From a bacterium (GTDB lineage: Bacteria > Actinomycetota > Acidimicrobiia > Spongiisociales > Spongiisociaceae): a stretch of 34,549 nt of DNA. Below, piece after piece: positions 31,670-34,549 of the stretch (the stretch's first letter is position 1; the number at the start of each line of letters is the position of its first letter). Under the pieces are notes generated by a model. It was not told the DNA's origin, did not search any database, and saw only the letters and a list, made by a program, of their open reading frames with translations. The DNA lies in assembly GCA_028821575.1 (NCBI GenBank), contig JAPPFW010000020.1:1-34549 (forward strand), in the 5' to 3' direction. The translations under genes were made by a program, and so were the position numbers.

Positions 31670-33217
31670 ATGACCACCAATGGCCCCCGCTCCGAGTTGG
31701 TTCTCCACTGGCCCGGTAGTCCGCCGTCCTTCAACCCGTTCTCCAACCTGTCGATGCCGAGCTGGTTCCCCATCTGGTTCATCTTCGACCAGCTCGTCAA
31801 CCTCGACGGAGAAGCTCGGGTCGGTCCCCAGCTCGCCGAGAGCTGGGATGTTTCGGACGACGGGCGCCGATATACCTTTCACCTTCGCCGTGATGTGACC
31901 TGGCACGACGGCGCACCCTTCAGCGCGGAGGACGTCGCCTTCACGTACACGATGCTCGTCGATCCCAGATCGACGAGCAGATACCAGTCCCTGGCGCTTC
32001 CGATCAAGGGCGCCGAGGCGTACGCCGCGGGAGACGCGGCGACGGTCGAGGGCATAAGCGTGGTCGACGAGTACACGGTCGTTATGGAGCTCGCCGAGCC
32101 GCACTTCGGTTTCCTCGCGACCATGGCCTTCCCGATCGTCCCGAAGCACATCCTTGAGAACGTCGCCACGGGCGAACGGGTCGAGGACACGGACTGGTCC
32201 CTCCGCTCACCCGTCGGGACCGGACCCTTCCGGATCTCCTCGTACGAGCCCGGGGGCGACGCCGTCTTCGTAGCCAACGAGGCCTATTGGGGCGGGAACC
32301 CGAATCTGGACGGGCTGCGGCTTCGCAGGCTCGACGACGAGGCCGCTCTTGTGGCGTTCGCTGCCGGGGACATCGACGTCATGTTCATCGACGCACTCGA
32401 TGCCGACCGGGTGAGAGAGCGTCCGGGTGCCAGGGTCGAGGCGTTCCGGACATGCGAATGGCGGACGATCATCTTCAACCACAGCCATCCGGCGCTGGGC
32501 GACCGGAGGGTGCGCGAAGCGGTCGTCCGCGCCCTCGACCGCGAGGCCATCGTCCGCGACGTCTACCAGGGAATGGGCGAGGTGATCGGCTCGCCGCTCA
32601 TCATGCCCGAGTGGGCGGTGAACCGCCGCCTCGACTCGCAATACCCGTACGACCCCGATGGCGCCAGGGCGCTGCTCGCCGAAGCGGGGTTCGCCGAGGG
32701 TTTCAGGGTCGATCTGGTCACGGGCCCGGGTGCCATCCCGGCTCGTCACAATGCTCCGTTCCTGGGGGAGGTCCAGCGTTACCTCGCCGACATCGGCATA
32801 GACCTCGTGCTCAACATCAAGCCGATCGTGGAGTACGTAGAGGACTACGAGAACTCCCGCTTCGACGTGTACACCTGCTGCGGTGCTTCCGGTCCCGATC
32901 CGGACTTCACCGCGATCTACTTCCACTCGTCGTCGATGCCGCCGAAGGGATCCAACGGTGCCCGCTATGTCAGCGCAGAGGCCGACGAGCTGCTGCTACG
33001 CGGCCGGGCGGCCGCCGATCCCGAGGAGCGAGCCGCGGTGTATCACCGCTATGCCGAGGTGCTGACCCACGATCTGCCGTGGGCGGCGCTGTGGCACGAG
33101 AACCGGATCCTGGCCTTGGACGAGAGCGTCGGCGGAGACCTCACCGAGCTGGGGATGTCGTGGCTGCCCGGGACGATTCCTGGATCGTGGCAGTGGACCA
33201 AGAACGGGGCCGGCTGA
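31670..33217 (+). CDS. ABC-type solute-binding protein, family 5, without signal peptide
   Basis: A 515-residue protein of the peptide/nickel/opine-binding family (SBP_bac_5). PQLAESWDVSDDGRRYTFHLR, DVTWHDGAPFSAEDVAFT, VGTGPFRI, NEAYWGG, VREAVVRALDREAI and YDPDGARALLAEAGF are clear signatures. It starts directly at the mature-type domain (MTTNGPRSELVLHW) with no signal peptide or lipobox, and an in-frame TGA at 31655-31657 rules out a longer upstream start. AAAGAGAGAG precedes the ATG. No permease or ATPase gene follows. It may act in the cytoplasm, be exported by another route, or have lost its leader. The linked decarboxylase and LLM genes suggest a related substrate. Confidence 0.85.
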   Translation: MTTNGPRSELVLHWPGSPPSFNPFSNLSMPSWFPIWFIFDQLVNLDGEARVGPQLAESWDVSDDGRRYTFHLRRDVTWHDGAPFSAEDVAFTYTMLVDPRSTSRYQSLALPIKGAEAYAAGDAATVEGISVVDEYTVVMELAEPHFGFLATMAFPIVPKHILENVATGERVEDTDWSLRSPVGTGPFRISSYEPGGDAVFVANEAYWGGNPNLDGLRLRRLDDEAALVAFAAGDIDVMFIDALDADRVRERPGARVEAFRTCEWRTIIFNHSHPALGDRRVREAVVRALDREAIVRDVYQGMGEVIGSPLIMPEWAVNRRLDSQYPYDPDGARALLAEAGFAEGFRVDLVTGPGAIPARHNAPFLGEVQRYLADIGIDLVLNIKPIVEYVEDYENSRFDVYTCCGASGPDPDFTAIYFHSSSMPPKGSNGARYVSAEADELLLRGRAAADPEERAAVYHRYAEVLTHDLPWAALWHENRILALDESVGGDLTELGMSWLPGTIPGSWQWTKNGAG

Positions 33218-33440
33218 GCGAGTCAATCCCGGGCGCGGCTACGTCATGTACTTCATCACCAAGCAGTTCCGCCAACCCGCCGCCCTTGCCCAACCGTTCA
33301 TCCGCGGCCTCGGGTGAGAATACCTCCCGGGTTCGATATACCGGTTGACCGGCGGGTCGGGAAGCGATTGATTGGCGATGGTTGCGATCTGTACGGCACT
33401 TCCAGGCGGCAGCATCCAGTACAGATGGTGATCGGCTAGC

Positions 33441-33791
33441 GTGCGAAGAGTGACGTGGCATCCAGAACGGATCTGGGCTTTGGTTCTCAAAGCCTCGATT
33501 CTCGTAGCGGCCTTATTTCTCTTCTCGATGGGCGGGATGGCTATCTATGCCGCACCTGTGACGGTACCTCTTCTGGCCTATATGGCTATACGAGATAGGC
33601 TCGCCCCTGGTTGGCGTATCGCGGCCGCGGTGGTTCTCGCGCTGACACTCTCCCTATGCGCGTGGTTTGTCGTCTATATCACTATGGGTGAATCTCTCCC
33701 GTGGATCTGGCTTGCTCCGGTTGCCGTCGTGGCAGCATTTGCCGCGGTAGGTGTTGCTCTCCTGTCGCGACGCATTCCCGGGTCCAGTTAG
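33441..33791 (+). CDS. Small membrane protein of unknown function
   Basis: A 116-residue protein with four hydrophobic segments (about residues 13-31, 33-50, 58-80 and 87-108) and little else. No family is recognised. GTG at 33441 is the first start in frame; an internal GTG at 33450 is also possible and neither has a clear ribosome site. Codon use is less GC-rich than in the neighbouring genes (for example TAT and ATA codons), which may reflect separate origin. It stands between the binding-protein gene and a broken B3/4-domain gene. Confidence 0.5.
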   Translation: MRRVTWHPERIWALVLKASILVAALFLFSMGGMAIYAAPVTVPLLAYMAIRDRLAPGWRIAAAVVLALTLSLCAWFVVYITMGESLPWIWLAPVAVVAAFAAVGVALLSRRIPGSS

Positions 33792-33795
33792 CCGG

Positions 33796-34217
33796 ATGTT
33801 CTCCTACCAGCAGAGGGTCATGGAGCGCTATCCGACGATCCGGGCCGGGGTGATCCACGCGGCTGGGCTGTCCAACGGTCCCAGTCCGCCTGCAATGCAG
33901 GACGAGTTCCGGGCTCAACAAACCTACTGCCGCTCGGAGTTGAGGGATCAGGCTCTCTCGGCAGTGCCTTCCATCACGGCCTGGCGGCGGGCTTCTCCAG
34001 CTTCGGAGTGAAGCCCACCTAGTACCGCAACGCCACCGAGGCGCTCCTGCGGCGCTTGGTGAAGCGGGGCGATATCCCATCGATCAACCTGCTGCTCGAC
34101 ATAGCCAACCCGGTAGCGATACGGTACGGACTCCCGGTGGCGGCTTTCGACCAGGCTCAGGTGTGGCCCGGCCCTTGCCATTGCCTTGGTGATCTGGTCC
34201 TTGTGCCTCGCCGCTGA
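33796..34217 (+). pseudogene. B3/4-domain protein (PheRS beta-like), broken by frameshift and stop
   Basis: The reading MFSYQQRVMERYPTIRAGVIHAAGL, SNGPSPP, then AWRRA from 33796 is a B3/4 domain, the tRNA-editing-like module of PheRS beta that also occurs alone. At about 33993-33995 one base seems missing: the next family segment (SSFGVKPT) continues one frame over. That frame meets TAG at 34020-34022, where relatives have CAG or a lysine codon before YRNA, then reads YRNATEALLRRL, KRGDIPSINLLLDIAN and LPVAAFD before losing similarity and ending at 34215-34217. Both a frameshift and a stop are therefore present, and the C-terminal part of the domain family is missing. A sequencing error could explain one lesion but hardly both. 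Confidence 0.75.
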
Positions 34218-34345
34218 ACCAGCGATGCTTCGCCCATCTCGGGGTATCGAACAGGCTTTGTGGGCGGGACGTCCGGGGCCTGCGCGTGGAGGGCGGTCAG
34301 TTGGTCGTGCATGGCGTTTCGGACGAGATGGTTGTTTCCAAGGTC

Positions 34346-34549
34346 TTAGCTAGTCCTGCGATCCCCGTCGTTCCGGTCGGCCAGGATCGCCGCCGCGCAG
34401 TTGTAGCCGGGCGCCCCGGTCACCTCGCCGCCGGGATGCGTACCGGCGCCGCATAAGTACAACCCGGCGATCGGGCTCCGCCATCCACCCGAGTCCGGGA
34501 ACGGTCGTCCGGTGAAGAACTGGCCGGGGAGATGGTCACCGTGATGGAT
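34346..34549 (-). CDS. FAD-dependent oxidoreductase, phytoene-desaturase-like (C-terminal part)
   Basis: The last 67 codons of a minus-strand gene that enters from the right edge. HHGDHLPGQFF, GGWRSPIAGLYLCGAGTHPGG and VTGAPGYNCAAAILAD make up the C-terminal FAD-contact region of phytoene-dehydrogenase-like NAD(P)/FAD oxidoreductases. The stop is TAA at 34346-34348. The N-terminal nucleotide-binding motif is outside the window, so the substrate and even the subfamily remain open. Confidence 0.8.
   Translation of the reverse strand: MHHGDHLPGQFFTGRPFPDSGGWRSPIAGLYLCGAGTHPGGEVTGAPGYNCAAAILADRNDGDRRTS

Noticed and set aside
30809..32149. Long minus-strand open frame over the decarboxylase and binding-protein genes
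   Set aside because: It spans the junction of two well-supported plus-strand genes. Its translation shows no motif.
33246..33317. Mini-ORF MYFITKQFRQPAALAQPF after the binding-protein gene, as a remnant permease
   Set aside because: It is only 23 codons long and has no similarity strong enough to call a permease fragment.

Overview
The window is GC-rich, densely coded and actinobacterial in character. A mycothiol S-conjugate amidase (Mca), an F420-type LLM oxidoreductase, a homodimeric AceE, MenA and a mycobacterial-type AAC(2')-like acetyltransferase together point to Actinomycetota. The many type III CoA-transferase, amidohydrolase and solute-uptake genes would suit an environmental heterotroph such as a member of Acidimicrobiia, but that rank is inference. 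I see no tRNA, rRNA, CRISPR array or transposase.

Layout. 1-2282: start of an ABC permease running off the left edge, a tandem ABM-domain protein and a nitrilase. 2384-5729: a cupin and alpha/beta hydrolase pair, then a TRZ/ATZ-type amidohydrolase. 5818-6735: two tandem PaREP1/HEPN-like genes sharing a 250-base identical core. 7236-10977: a three-gene operon of a beta-keto acid cleavage enzyme (BKACE), a GrdE-like pyruvoyl-enzyme precursor and a GrdB-like protein. 11074-12222: an AAA/DUF4143 ATPase. 12331-16838 (minus): a CoA-transferase, two paralogous amidohydrolase-2 proteins and a second TRZ/ATZ amidohydrolase, closely spaced as an operon. 16894-19037: arfB and menA divergent, then a VapBC-type toxin-antitoxin pair. 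19210-22743 (minus): aceE and an alpha/beta hydrolase. 22811-27121: a class V aminotransferase, an EamA transporter, mca and moaA. 27269-28586: three overlapping Tad-pilus-like membrane genes. 28687-33217: an AAC(2')-like acetyltransferase, an LLM oxidoreductase, a PLP decarboxylase and an ABC-type binding protein without a signal peptide. 33441-34549: a small membrane protein, a broken B3/4-domain gene and the C-terminus of an FAD oxidoreductase.

The most notable content is the BKACE-GrdE-GrdB operon. The third gene appears to stop at a TGA (10642-10644). That TGA sits exactly where GrdB selenoproteins carry selenocysteine, the same frame continues for 110 codons with recognisable GrdB C-terminal sequence, and a hairpin meeting the bacterial SECIS rules follows it. 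I read it as one 457-residue selenoprotein. The operon lacks grdA, grdC and grdD and is joined to a BKACE, so it may be a stand-alone pyruvoyl/selenocysteine reductase of unknown substrate.

A catabolic theme links much of the window: nitrilase, amidohydrolases, CoA-transferase, BKACE, Grd-like reductase, decarboxylase and transport proteins suggest use of nitrogen-containing organic compounds. Specific substrates cannot be read from the sequence.
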